Of a stretch of DNA of 64,000 nt, positions 46,653-56,460 are shown piece after piece (positions within the stretch are counted from its first letter, which is position 1; each line of letters begins with the position of its first letter). Below the pieces are notes generated by a model. It was given only the letters and a program-made list of their open reading frames with translations, had not been told where the DNA came from and ran no database searches. Origin of the DNA: Plumapathes pennacea (lineage: Eukaryota > Cnidaria > Anthozoa > Antipatharia > Myriopathidae). A program made the position numbers and the translations under genes. Location of the stretch: the NCBI GenBank assembly GCA_964036295.1, contig OZ038468.1, positions 5,390,501 to 5,454,500 of the forward strand, written 5' to 3'.

Positions 46653-46893
46653 GCCTTTCAATTTTCTTTGGAACAAAAAATGCTCTTGAGGTATATGTTT
46701 TCGTTTCTTTTGGAACAATAAATGCTTTAGAAGTAACTTTCATTTGGGAAGAAACCGGCTTCTTCATCTCTTCCTTTTGACTTTCCTGTGCCTTTTTAAT
46801 CGCCTCCTCAAGTTCTTGTTTCTTCATTTTCCACCAACCTTTAATGCCTAATTCCTCCGCAATTCCTTTTCTAAGTTGGTCTAACGTCTGCAT
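46606..46893 (-). CDS. Small SAP/Rho-N-like protein fragment
   Basis: From the Met at 46893: a short helix-extended-helix motif (QLRKGIAEELGIKGWWKM then KKQELEEAIKKAQE) reminiscent of SAP or Rho-N DNA-binding domains, followed by a Lys-rich tail with two similar KAFIVPKET/RAFFVPKKI repeats. The open frame extends upstream to 46941 without another ATG. Probably part of the same decayed element, opposite strand. Confidence 0.35.
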   Translation of the reverse strand: MQTLDQLRKGIAEELGIKGWWKMKKQELEEAIKKAQESQKEEMKKPVSSQMKVTSKAFIVPKETKTYTSRAFFVPKKIERPICKKKHGKCFLNIS

Positions 46894-46941
46894 TTTATAT
46901 CTTTTTATTAAGTCCTTAAGTCTTAATTTATTAAAATTCAA

Positions 46942-47675
46942 TTTTTTATTACGATAGTTGTTCCCCCGTTTTTGTGGTTACGTCACACTTCATTTGTAAA
47001 ATAAAGTGTGCTAACGAAATGTGAGTTGGGGAAGGGTGGGGTGGAGGGGTGTGTTCCAGAAGGAACATTCTTACACTACTACAATACTATATGACAAGGT
47101 AATAGGAACATATTAGTCCAACAAAAAACATTGAACAGACTTCTTGTCCTGATCTTGGATATGCATTCAGATCAATGAATAATTCATTTGACAGATTTGA
47201 AATTATCAGTAAATAAGTTGTTTTTATACATTGACCTGTTATCTCAAAGTATATAGTTTTCCAAATTTTATTCTTAGTATCACATATGTAAACTTATTGT
47301 AGTTTTCACATTTTGATTGTGCCTACACCTTATGCAAAAAGGCGTGTCCTATGTTTTTTAGCACTGCTGTACATGGGAAAGAAATAATATGAGCAACAGG
47401 TGGAAGTACATTTAAAAATAGTGATCTCCAGAAGAGATTTGTATGAGAAAAAGCAATCTGGCCTTACTTGCCTCAATTTCATGTTTTTCCAACACTTATT
47501 TTAAATAATTCTCCCTCATTAACCCTTCCTTGTACGGTTCTTTTTTGATAGTGAAACTTTATGCTGTTCATTCCCAGTCCTCACTATTTTTCATAAGGTC
47601 TAATGTTAAAAAACCATTGATGATGATGATGATGATTATTATTATTATAACTGTTCGCTGAACACTTGAACCTAC
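46942..47675. other. Spacer with a trinucleotide microsatellite near 47620-47648
   Basis: GAT and ATT repeat run next to the last recognised exon of the CUE-domain gene. No coding features seen. Confidence 0.5.
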
Positions 47676-49623
47676 TTTCATCTGGCACTTCAGTGGGTCT
47701 TGGATATGCTGTTTCAAGAAGCCTCTCCACAGCCTCCTCAGGATTTTGGCAGTTGTTAATAACTTCCTCCAAAATAGCATGGTCAGTGCCTGAGAACATA
47801 TCTCTAACTTGGCTCATTTCTTCATGTCTGGCTTTCTTCTTGGGCTGAATGAGAAAAGCAGAATAAGCTGAGCTTTGAAAGACTAACGAGGTTTTTCATT
47901 TTGAAGAATGCCCAGAGAAAATGTAAAAAAATTATACGCACCTGCTCCATTTCATCTTGGGAATCATTACTCTTTCCTGTACCATCTTCCTGGTTCTGTA
48001 AGATAGGCAGCATACAAAATAAATAATATATAATTTGACACTTATAGGTTAGCCTAACAGTGCAGCTTACACTAAAGAATGCCATACTGAAAACATGGAC
48101 AAAAGAACACAAGGGAGGCACGAGACATTTTTTTACAAATGTCATTTTAATAATACCTCTTGATCGGTTTCTTCAATTATTGCATCATTGGGCATATAGT
48201 TGGTTATTTTTTCAACATCACAGTCCTGAAATAAATAAATGATACAAATGATAGCAGTTCTTATTAATACCTGGGACCTTAAAAGCCCTTTCAGCACATA
48301 ACCTGTGTGTACCTTATGAAAATTTCTATTGCTACACTCTTACAAACAAGCATGAGCTTGTATTGTATGAGTCAATTCCAAAAGTGGATATCCCGTACGT
48401 CTGTCCGTCCCTCCCCCGGCAAACCCCTGGGCATTTGACTTTTAGAAAAATTTAGGTCAAATGCCCCACCGTGCAGGAAAAAAACACGGTCTAATGCTCT
48501 TCCGATTCGGCTCCACAGTCTACAAACGATGTTTTCGTTGATCTTTGCCTGCAGTTGGAATTGACTCGTACATAATCTGCGAATAATCTTTTTTGTTAGA
48601 GCTGAATTAACTACATTCGAACCCCGCTATTTCAAAGTCGCTCAGGACATGAAAAAAGTTCGAAATAGCAGGGTTTCTTAATAGTCGAATAGTAGCCAAG
48701 GGGATTTGGCTTGACTTCTAAATAACAGGGACTTCGAATTAATCGAGTTCGAAATAGCAAGGTTGAGTGTACTTTACTTACATTGTTATTAAATGGAATG
48801 TCTTTCGTGGCCCATATATAAATTGGGCCAGCGCCTGTTATATGCTTTAAGACTTTTCCGACAGCTCTTACAAACTCAAACCTGAAATACATGTAAGTAC
48901 AAACAAATATTTATCTTAGACTTTTTTCAACATTTTCGCTGTATTTTATGAGACTCGCGCTAGTACTGAAATATTCAGACAACAACCTAAATATCACTAT
49001 AACATAAACTATCACACTCTTAACAACACAGAAGCCCTCTGCCATATCATTGAATACAGTATGACAGCGTACCCGATTATTTTCCCTTTGGCGGCGAGAT
49101 GTTCAGAGAAAATATTTTTAAACTCCATTCGGAGTTCTATTTCTCCTAAGGCGGTTGTAAAAGGCCAAGCGTCTATGAAGAGGCCAGCCTTCATAAGATC
49201 AGCTTTGCACTTTCGCCTCAGTACTTCTTTCCATTCAGGGGATGGCAGGAGGCACATATCCTTCAGTGTTGCTGGCGCGTCCACGGGTTTCGAGGAAACA
49301 TTATTGAAGCAGCCACTGGCCGATCACAGTGGCTGTTTTCCCTTGCCTTTTCCCGTCCTGCTGCTGGCACTAGTTCTTGGAGTTGCTGTACTGATTAGCC
49401 AGTTGACGCTGTGGCTGTGGTTTCGGCCACGTGGGATAGAAAAACTTCTCCACAGCTCTTGTTCAGTAGTTGTTACCATGGCTGATGTGCCTGCTTCTGC
49501 TGAGGTGAAATTCCGTATGTTCTGATGGTAATTGCCATCTGAACTGGGAAGACTCTGTAAATTAGATATTACAGCACGGACTATCCGGCTTAGATCTTGT
49601 ACTTTGTCTTCACGGTCAGACAT
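47676..49623 (-). CDS. Five-exon gene with CUE-like domain, one in-frame stop
   Basis: Exons 49073-49623, 48782-48881, 48157-48225, 47942-47995 and 47676-47844 each have AG acceptors and GT donors, and their phases fit. Exon 1 starts MSDREDKVQDLSRIVRAVI and has a Ser/Arg-rich part. After a TGA at 49324-49326 it continues in the same frame with PATLKDMCLLPSPEWKEVL. Exon 2 reads FEFVRAVGKVLKHITGAGPI; exons 3-4 are acidic linkers; exon 5 has a CUE-like ubiquitin-binding segment (MFSGTDHAILEEVINNCQNP then EEAVERLLE). This resembles the front of multi-copy G2E3/HECT-like proteins, but no HECT domain is in the window. No terminal stop exon was found. Confidence 0.65.
48364..48572. mobile_element. 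MITE-like element in intron, 18-bp TIRs
   Basis: TGTATGAGTCAATTCCAA at 48364-48381 is mirrored by TTGGAATTGACTCGTACA at 48555-48572 (one mismatch). 209 bp, non-coding, with a C-rich interior. It lies between exons 2 and 3 of the CUE gene. Confidence 0.75.
48611..48772. mobile_element. Second MITE-like element in the same intron
   Basis: Ends CTACATTCGAACCCCGCTAT and, reverse-complemented, GTACACTCAACCTTGCTATT are imperfect inverted repeats. An internal GTTCGAAATAGCAGGGTT repeats the end. No coding capacity. Confidence 0.65.
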
Positions 49624-49837
49624 GTTGCTGGTTGTGAAGTGGACAAAATAGACGGCGAATGGCAGGAAAAACCATGTGCTTTATTAGTCACTTTTGTGAC
49701 GTAGCGTGACACCATGTCTGGTAAGGCATTTCCGTTTCCTTTCGACTTGGATTAGTGCGGACTTTGGTTCGACTTCGAATCTTCAAACACAGTATCAACT
49801 TCAAATGTGAATTTTTTTATTTCAACCAGCCAAACTT

Positions 49838-50055
49838 CATATTCGAACAATAAAGACTTTCGAATTGGATTCGTGACAATTCGACTTCCAGTTAAGAGTT
49901 TTCGACTTTGATTCATGACAATTCGACTTCAATTGAAGAATTTTCGACTTCGATTCAGGAGAGTTCGACTTCAATTGAAGAGTTTTCGACTTCGATTCAT
50001 GAGAATTTGACTTCAAATGAAGGGTTTCCGACTTCGAGTGTTGAATTTCAATATT
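49838..50055. repeat. 42-bp minisatellite (TTCGACTTC-rich)
   Basis: Four to five units around GACAATTCGACTTCAATTGA and TTTTCGACTTCGATTCA. The minus-strand open frame is a repeat product (ESKSKTLQLKSN recurring every 14 residues). Confidence 0.85.
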
Positions 50056-50068
50056 TTTGTCCGTAACG

Positions 50069-51000
50069 GAACGCCATAGTAAACAGAACAAGCATGAGAC
50101 GTGATTCCGGGAATCGCGCATATGAGAGTCATGATAATTTCATTGGAGAAGAAACTTACCTTCTCTTTAAGCTTGCTAGGACACACAAATTACATATAAC
50201 GATCAATCCATTAATAGCTGAAAAAAGAGAAACAAGTGTAAGTTTAATATAGACATAATAAGAAGCAAAATACAAAGGTGAAAAATGGATATTGATCAGC
50301 TGAATTTCAGAAGATTAACATTAAACTCGACAGCACGATTGGTACTTTTAAAGGTTATAACGAGTCAAACATCAATGTCATCTGGTAGTGAGAAGATCTA
50401 AGAGACATAGTTCATCAGTGCGATAAACAAACAGAAAGAAATTCTAAATTCTCGGCAAACAGAACAAGCGTGGTACATGATTCCGCAAATCGTGCATATG
50501 AGAGTCACGATAACTTCATTGGAGAAGAAACTTACGTTCTTTTTAAGCTTGCTAGGGCACACAAATTACATATAACGATCAATCCATTAATAGCTGAAAA
50601 AAGAGAAACAAGTGTCAGTTTAATATAGACATAACGAGAAGTAAAATACGAAGGTGAAAGATCGATTTCGGTAAGCTGAATTTCAGAAGATTAGCATTGA
50701 ACTCGACAGCGCGACTGCCACTTTTTAAGGTTATAGCGAGTGAAACATCAATGTCATATGGTAGCGAGAAGATATAAGGAACATAGTTGCTTAGTGCGAT
50801 AAACGAACGGAAAGAAATTCTAAATTCTCGGTAAACAGAACAAGCATGAGACTCGATTCCGGGAATCGCGCATATGAGAGTCACAATAATTTTATTGGAC
50901 AGGAGACTTACGTTCTTTTTAAGCTTGCTAGGGGCACAGAAAACGATCGATCCATTAATAGCTGAAAAAGAGAGAAACACATGTTAGTTTAATACAGACA
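50069..51000 (-). repeat. Three tandem copies of a ~380-bp exon-bearing cassette
   Basis: Copies begin near 50069, 50454 and 50829 (AAACAGAACAAGC...). Each contains, on the minus strand, TTTTTTCAG or a close variant, a 50-58 bp open segment, then a GTAAGT donor: 50160-50217, 50536-50593 and 50912-50961. The first two read NGLIVICNLCVLASLK and NGLIVICNLCALASLK, a hydrophobic segment; the third has an 8-bp shorter exon and a different end (GSIVFCAPSKLKKN). This looks like duplicated alternative exons or a relic of them. Confidence 0.6.
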
Positions 51001-51183
51001 TATCGAGAAGCAAAATACGCAGGTGAAAGGTCGATTTTACGAAGGTCAACAAAGGGCAGTCTAGTCTTGACCTGAAAAACAGTTTTAGAAATTCTGTGAG
51101 AATATCTTCATTGCAAACAACACTTACTTCTTTGGAAATGGAAATTTGAAGGAATGGAAAATTGAAGGTTGTCGCATTTATAG

Positions 51184-51381
51184 TTAGAGTGAAACCTCCA
51201 GTGAGATGTAGTTTATGTAGGGTTGTTTCCCTTGAGGTCCGTCTCGGATGAGCAAGTTACATTGCTTGACACTTGATATGTCACCTGAAACATACTTCGC
51301 ATGTACCCAAATTATGCTTATGCCCCAGTAATGAATTCGGTCATAAAGAGGATGAACCATAACCAGTGGTTCTTTTTCCAT
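51184..51381 (-). CDS. Candidate exon near the duplicated cassette
   Basis: ATG frame EKEPLVMVHPLYDRIHYWGI then SGDISSVKQCNLLIRDGPQG. Composition is protein-like. It lies upstream (minus strand) of the three cassette exons and of a donor-like site at 51122-51127, so all may belong to one gene. Family unknown. Confidence 0.3.
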   Translation of the reverse strand: MEKEPLVMVHPLYDRIHYWGISIIWVHAKYVSGDISSVKQCNLLIRDGPQGKQPYINYISLEVSL

Positions 51382-51715
51382 AGAGTGAATGCTTTGCTAT
51401 CAGACATGGAAGCACTAATACAAGAGCTTATCATTTAAATCTCTGGAAAATTGGAAGTTTGAAAGTGCCATTTTGAGAAAAATTCAGGGGTCAAACTTTG
51501 GCTGTTTTGGTATACAAATAAACTTTTTATTCCTACAGTTAAAAGTTGTTCAACTTGAGTCATACATCATGATGATAATAATAATATAATGATTTGGTTT
51601 TGCGTTCTTAAGTTCACTGGCGGAAGCTTTGAGAACAGCCACAAACAAATGTTTGATGGATTCGATTATTTGATGGATACCGCTACGGGATTGCAAATAA
51701 CTCTGTCGCCGCTAA
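51382..51715. other. Spacer before the Polinton block
   Basis: AT-rich, no gene or repeat recognised apart from a short ATAATAATA run near 51575. Confidence 0.45.
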
Positions 51716-51946
51716 TTATTTAGTCCCGATAGAACTTTCTAGGACGTTGGTGCCTTTTATCATTTTTTTTGGGATTTTGATGTTGCCATTTTTGATGTTT
51801 TGTAACACTTTAACAGCACACATTTGATTTGCGCCTGCTCGCAACAAACATCCGGGATCATGCTCTATGTTGCGTAAAAATTTAGCATGGCGTCGTAAAA
51901 GGGGGGTGGGTCCTCGTCGCGGGGTGTCCATGATAATCCTCGCCAT
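51716..51946 (-). CDS. Small conserved Polinton protein
   Basis: RRHAKFLRNIEHDPGCLLRA then CAVKVLQNIKNGNIKIPKK matches the pattern of the small protein often found in Polintons (RHAxLLK...L...LNVLKGNIPL). It directly follows, and partly overlaps, the ATPase gene end. Its job is not established. Confidence 0.55.
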   Translation of the reverse strand: MARIIMDTPRRGPTPLLRRHAKFLRNIEHDPGCLLRAGANQMCAVKVLQNIKNGNIKIPKKMIKGTNVLESSIGTK

Positions 51947-52682
51947 GGGATAGGGCTGCTTGTTTTTTCTAGGTTTAGGGAGGGCATGAAAAGTAGGGTG
52001 TGGCCGCAGTTAGCCAGGATGTTGATCCGTAGACGACAGCGATCATCGGTGTGCATGTCGTAGTCTACACATAAGTTGGAGAAGGGTTTTTGAAAGGTTC
52101 TGTGGCGTATCCAGTTCATGATTTCTCGCACTTCATTTTTGTGATAAGTGGATTGTAACAAGTGCTTGATCACATTCATGTTGCGCATTTCAATGATGAA
52201 AAGGGCGACTGAAATATTGCGTGCCAAATCCACAGAATGACGTCGTTGGTGGTAGAAGTTTTGGGTGATCATGAACGCTGTGATGCCCAGATGGTGGGAT
52301 TGTTCAATGAATAGTTTTAGAATGGGAGATTCTTTTTGGGCTACTTCTTTCATAAAATCATCCAAGACGATGATCTGTGTTTCACCCTCGGGTACTTTGT
52401 GGGGGAAGTCTGATTCAATGGTGTCGGGGAGACCTTGCTTGAGTTCTACTCTTCGTAGCCTGGTTGCATGGTAGAATAATACCATACGACGCGGGTGACA
52501 GGGTCTTTGAAAAATAATTTGGAGCGTTTGAGAATGTTGACAATCAAGGTGGTTTTTCCACTGTTGGAAGGGCCACATACGACGATGCGGACAGGGTGTT
52601 TGAATTTGAGATCCAGGGTATCATGAGGGATCTTGGTGGACGGTTCTCCACGAGCGGGACGATGTGCTTTGCACTTAGTCAT
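51865..52682 (-). pseudogene. Polinton genome-packaging ATPase, one frameshift
   Basis: ATG at 52682. Residues about 30-45 hold the P-loop (VVCGPSNSGKTTLIV). A frameshift near 52450 shifts into the frame 51865-52578, which carries Walker B (TQIIVLDDFM) and GITAFMITQNFYHQ. The C-terminal part ends NFYAT. The FtsK/HerA-type motor pumps DNA into capsids in related viruses. It neighbours the protease and capsid genes as in other Polintons. Confidence 0.8.
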
Positions 52683-52857
52683 GACGAGACAGATGAGGGT
52701 TAAAAGGAAGAGGGTTTATTGCTTGCGGGCATGGCCCGTTGAGCTTAAAATCACACGGCGTGTCTTTATTGTCATGTTAGTTTTTTTCTGGGTTACGAAT
52801 CTGCACACCATGATTGGTTCAGATTATCACGTGATATGCAATGACGTAATTGTCCTG

Positions 52858-53260
52858 AGTATTAAGTTTGCAGTCGCAAATGGACTGAACACACTGTGAA
52901 CAAAACCGCAATAATATTTTAAACATGTCTCGCGTTACATTCATCGCTTTCAATATTATATTTGTTACAAAGTACGAATACTCAAAAGCCTATAGAAGTG
53001 AAACGCATTCAGTTAAAAAACAAGACAGACTAGTATTGTAGCGAAGACTGGATTAATCGTGGCCTTGAGGTCAAACTGTCAAAGACAAGCCACGCATTAC
53101 TCAGATTTACTCGGTGGGTAACCGTTTTGCTTCTAAGCTCAAAATGCAGAGTCGCTCAACCTTTAAGAACCAAGTGTATGAGTGTTGTAATGATAAATTT
53201 ATAGTTTAATCAGGTTTTATTTAAGCACGGTGTCAAAAGCCAAGTTCTCTATACTGTGAG
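52858..53260. repeat. Dispersed repeat, copy B, inside the Polinton block
   Basis: Aligns with 23262-23629. It separates the ATPase from the protease gene, where Polintons normally have little spacer, so it probably inserted here after the Polinton did. It is longer than copy A by a segment near 53105-53165. Confidence 0.7.
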
Positions 53261-53339
53261 AAACTGGAAGTCTCCCGCTCTTGTCCTTGCTTTCGATTTT
53301 AGTTTATTCTGCTCTCGACCCAACTAACCGGCCGCAAGC

Positions 53340-53911
53340 TCACTGGCAACGCCAGTCTAGTTTATGTTTTTTTTGTAAGGTACAAGTTTGGCCTTGAGCT
53401 AAAGCAACGTCTGAAATAATATGATGGGGGTCTAAATCGACACTGGCTACATGGGCTACCCGTCTGTCGTTTTGTTGGAAACGTTGGGGTGTCAAGTCGG
53501 GGTAGCGGGATTCATAGGTGTGGGTGAGACCACGGCGAGCGGCTACATAGATGCAATAATAACCACAAGCACTGCTCTTGCCTTGATAGCGTATGGGGTT
53601 TTGGGTGACACGAGAAAAGTGGGTGAGAAATTGATTGAAGCCTGGGTTTTGGTAAGTGTGTAGGTCGAATCCAAAACTATCAAACACATGCAAGTGTCCT
53701 GGCTGGTCACATCCCATGAAAATCCAATGTTCCCCGGGTTTGGAGATGGGGTGTGTGTTGACCACCAATTGCCATGGGCGAAAGTGACCATACTTGTCTG
53801 TGGGGTGGGGGAGGGGAGTTGGTCAGACGCATACACACCGCGAAACAAGTGTTGGTTGAGAGGGTGTTGCGTCAAGAGTTGGTCCAGTTGTCGGGTCCAG
53901 AGGGCTTTCAT
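53340..53911 (-). pseudogene. Adenovirus-type cysteine protease of the Polinton, frameshifted
   Basis: ATG at 53911. First frame: LFRGVYASDQLPSPTP, the usual Polinton protease start. After a shift near 53765 the second frame has VVNTHPISKPGEHWIFMGCD (catalytic His), VFDSFG and the nucleophile Cys in SSACGYYCIYVA. Such proteases mature capsid proteins. The capsid gene's TGA overlaps this ATG (ATGA). Confidence 0.8.
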
Positions 53912-55226
53912 TGTCGACTGTTGTAGATGACGGAGCCCACCATGTCCAAACTGAGTTGGGAGGTGTGGAAGAGGAAGAAGTGTGCTTTGAGGTTGTTACT
54001 GCTGTTGGGATGTACACTTTGAAACGTTGGGTGCCTGTGGGTAGTTTATAGAGGACAGGACTGTTCAGCACTTGGTCGGGCACAAAGCTGAAGACGTACA
54101 GGTTGTATTGGGCAAAGTATTCCTCCTGGCTCAAGTTTATACCCTGCCCGGTCAGTCGGAAGAGATTGCTTAGACGGCAGAACCCCTCCAAGGGTTCTTC
54201 GCTTAGATCAATTTCATCATACTCTCCATCCCCATCGGTTTCCACTTTTTTTCACATCATTCTTTTCAAATTCGTAGGTGTTCAGAGGACGTCCCGTGCT
54301 GGTATTGGGTTTTTTAAAATTGTTTTGTGCTTGTAGTGTCAGAATGATGTGAGTGGGTATGGGGCCCTGGGACACAACATCTGTGAATTGTTGCCAGGCC
54401 ACACCGTTGGGAATCGTATAGGTTTTGAATTCCACATTTCTCATGGCATGGGTTGCATAGGAGCCACCAGTCAATGCTCTTTCAATGGGCAGCACTTTGG
54501 CAGGATCCAACATGGGGTGGAAGAGTTTTATGTAGGGTTATCCGGTCAATTCCACTTTGGCACCTAGCGCTCCTCCCGAGATCAAGGGCCAGTTGTTGTT
54601 GAAAGGAAAGAATTTGAGGGTGACTCTCACTTGGGGCGGTAGATACTGGTCTGTGCTGAACACGGGCATTTGCCCTATGGGCAAATGAAAGGTGACCTCC
54701 TTCCTATAGAGAGGGTCATCTTCTGTGCCATTATCATCGGCATCATTGGTGGAAAGAAACAGTTCACAGGGGGTCCATTCCTTGTCGTCTTTGTCTCCCA
54801 CAGCGGCACTCACGGTGTCTACATCCATGTACCCTTGGAGGGAGGCCCAGCTTTTCTTGTCCTCTTTCGACAAAAAGAGCCATGCTAGCAGCCATTGAGT
54901 GAAGGGGAAGCCTTTGTCTGCGGGGGTGGACCGATTTGCTTGCCATTCATAAGCACTTCTACCAATCTCCAGCAACTAAAGGCCATGTTTTGAACAGAGA
55001 CCACACGAGGTTTCCAATCTGCCCCTTCTGTTTTGGTCAGTTTCAGGGTGAACACCATGTAGGATTTGCTCATATCGGTCCATTTCTCTGAGTTCCAAAT
55101 GTCGAATTCTACAGGGTTGTAATTGTCGTTGATGGGAAAGATTTTTCGCTGCTCCAGTCCGAAAAGTTCATTGTTGGTGGGGTGACCATGATTGCAAAAG
55201 TGATGTTGAAGAGTTGAAGAGAACAT
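53910..55226 (-). pseudogene. Polinton major capsid protein (double jelly-roll), frameshifted
   Basis: Likely ATG 55224-55226, two bases after TATAAATA. N-terminal part has LEQRKIFPINDNYNPVEFDI, SKSYMVFTLKLTK and CWRLVEVLMNGKQI, the Polinton capsid opening. The middle part (54538-54975 frame) holds KEVTFHLPIGQMPVFSTDQY and PPQVRVTLKFFP. A third frame has FKTYTIPNGVAWQQF and PTHIILTLQAQNN; the last has YFAQYNLYVFSFVPD. Breaks lie near 54930, 54530, 54240 and 54000. The capsid call rests on this order of segments. Confidence 0.75.
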
Positions 55227-55228
55227 TC

Positions 55229-55236
55229 TATTTATA
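55229..55236 (-). promoter_or_regulatory. TATAAATA motif next to the capsid ATG
   Basis: Minus strand TATAAATA-GA-ATG. The same motif stands before two other frames of the block (55996-56003, 56452-56459). Confidence 0.5.
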
Positions 55237-55670
55237 CGTTTAGGTGTTGGCTGTAATCTGTGGTCCTGTCCAACCATACATTTTGGTTGCCTGTGGGAGG
55301 TGTCCAGACGGTTCCACCATACTGTTTCCTCTTTTTGGACGCCTTTTTCTTTTTCTTCAAGGACTTTCTCTTGGTGGACTTTTTCTTTTTCTTCAAAGGT
55401 TTCTTCTTCATTGGCTTTTTCTTCAATGACTTTTTCTTTAAGGTTTTTCTTTTTTCCTTGGGGGGTGGGGGTGGTTCTTCCTCATACTCACTCTCCTCGT
55501 CCTTGTCTTCATATGCTTCAGCGACTCGTTTTCAAGAGGTGGCTGCTTTTTGAACGACAGTGTTTAAGGTTTTTTCTAACTTCCCACTTTTTAAAAACTC
55601 TTGCGCTTTGTTGCCCACATGATCTATGATTTTTTGCCAGCATTGGCTAGGACTTTGCCTAAGAAGCCCC
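55232..55670 (-). pseudogene. Lysine-rich minor structural protein of the Polinton
   Basis: One frame reads GGFLGKVLANAGKKIIDHVG, an amphipathic Gly-rich start, then a stop near 55537, an acidic-proline stretch (DEESEYEEEPPPPP), several KKKxxKKKPLKKKKK repeats and a tail KRKQYGGTVWTPPTGNQNVW ending at 55232. The basic repeats suit DNA condensation or capsid core binding, as in adenovirus core proteins. Its end overlaps the TATA motif of the capsid gene. Confidence 0.5.
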
Positions 55671-55773
55671 CATGTTGTGTTTGGGGTTAGGCTAAAATGC
55701 CTAAACTACGATTGTACTTGTTCATGGAACGCATGATAGTGAATGTTGACATCAAGAACCTTTACAACAACCT

Positions 55774-55992
55774 TTATAGGATCGGGAGGTATCGACACAC
55801 GGGGTTCAATTGGCGGATGGGGTTGTACTTGTGCATTTTGTACATCATCTTAGTGCAGGAGAGGGGAAATTGTCGACACGCGTTGATGGCTAATTTGGCC
55901 CCTGCTTTGACTACAAAGGGGGGGACCATACCGGTGACGCGATTTTCTAAGTTTACGAACCATGATGTATGTGAGTTTACAACGAAATGCAT
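55774..55992 (-). CDS. Small Polinton-block ORF (72 aa), unknown
   Basis: ATG three bases after TATAAATA. Reads MHFVVNSHTSWFVNLENRVT and GMVPPFVVKAGAKLAINACR; a hydrophobic-basic helix in the middle. Family not recognised; position suggests a minor virion protein. Confidence 0.4.
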   Translation of the reverse strand: MHFVVNSHTSWFVNLENRVTGMVPPFVVKAGAKLAINACRQFPLSCTKMMYKMHKYNPIRQLNPVCRYLPIL

Positions 55993-55995
55993 TTT

Positions 55996-56003
55996 TATTT
56001 ATA
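55996..56003 (-). promoter_or_regulatory. TATAAATA motif next to the 72-aa ORF
   Basis: Minus strand TATAAATA-AAA-ATG, with the TAA inside the motif ending the upstream frame (GTATAA). Confidence 0.5.
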
Positions 56004-56418
56004 CCTTTTCTGTTGTTTTTTTCCATTGCTCATAATCTCCATAGTCCACGAAGACAGCACTGGGCTTGCGAAGAATGTACCGACCCTCCATCAAATTACT
56101 CATCAGTTGTTTAGCAAAATCCGCAAGCCTCATCCCTTCCCATTGACGGTGACGTCGTTGTGGTGGAAGTTTCCGTTTTCGGCACTTTCAACACATGGTG
56201 TTTTTTGTTGCTTATCGTTGATGTCTTTGTCTTTTATAAATCACTTTACGTCGACGTCTGCGCCCACGCTCACGCTGTTTTTGAGTGGGAAATGGGCGCA
56301 GACCCTCAGGCCCTCGTTTCCTCTGAGTGGGATAGGGGCGAAGCCCCTCTGACCCTCCCCCTTTCTGGGGGTAGAGCACCCGACCTTTACTACGATTGTA
56401 TTTCCGAGTGACTTTCAT
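56003..56418 (-). pseudogene. Arginine-rich protein of the Polinton block
   Basis: ATG at 56418 (MKVTRKYNRSKGRV), a duplicated EGLRPYPTQRKRG/EGLRPFPTQKQRE segment, an Arg run (RGRRRRRKVIYKRQ), two stops near 56210, then in the same frame RKRKLPPQRRH and MRLADFAKQLMSNLMEGRYI to the stop at 56003. Basic composition suggests DNA binding. The part from the Met at about 56133 could be a separate short gene. Confidence 0.45.
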
Positions 56419-56451
56419 GATGCCCAATAGAATGCGCTAGAGGTGTCCTTT

Positions 56452-56459
56452 TATTTATA
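56452..56459 (-). promoter_or_regulatory. TATAAATA motif upstream of the Arg-rich frame
   Basis: Lies 34 bases before the ATG at 56418, a spacing closer to an ordinary TATA box, and directly after the stop of the fused BEL/Polinton frame. Confidence 0.4.
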
Positions 56460-56460
56460 C

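Noticed and set aside
49837..50121. Repetitive Lys/Ser protein on the minus strand
   Set aside because: It is a 42-bp minisatellite translation with no support as a gene.
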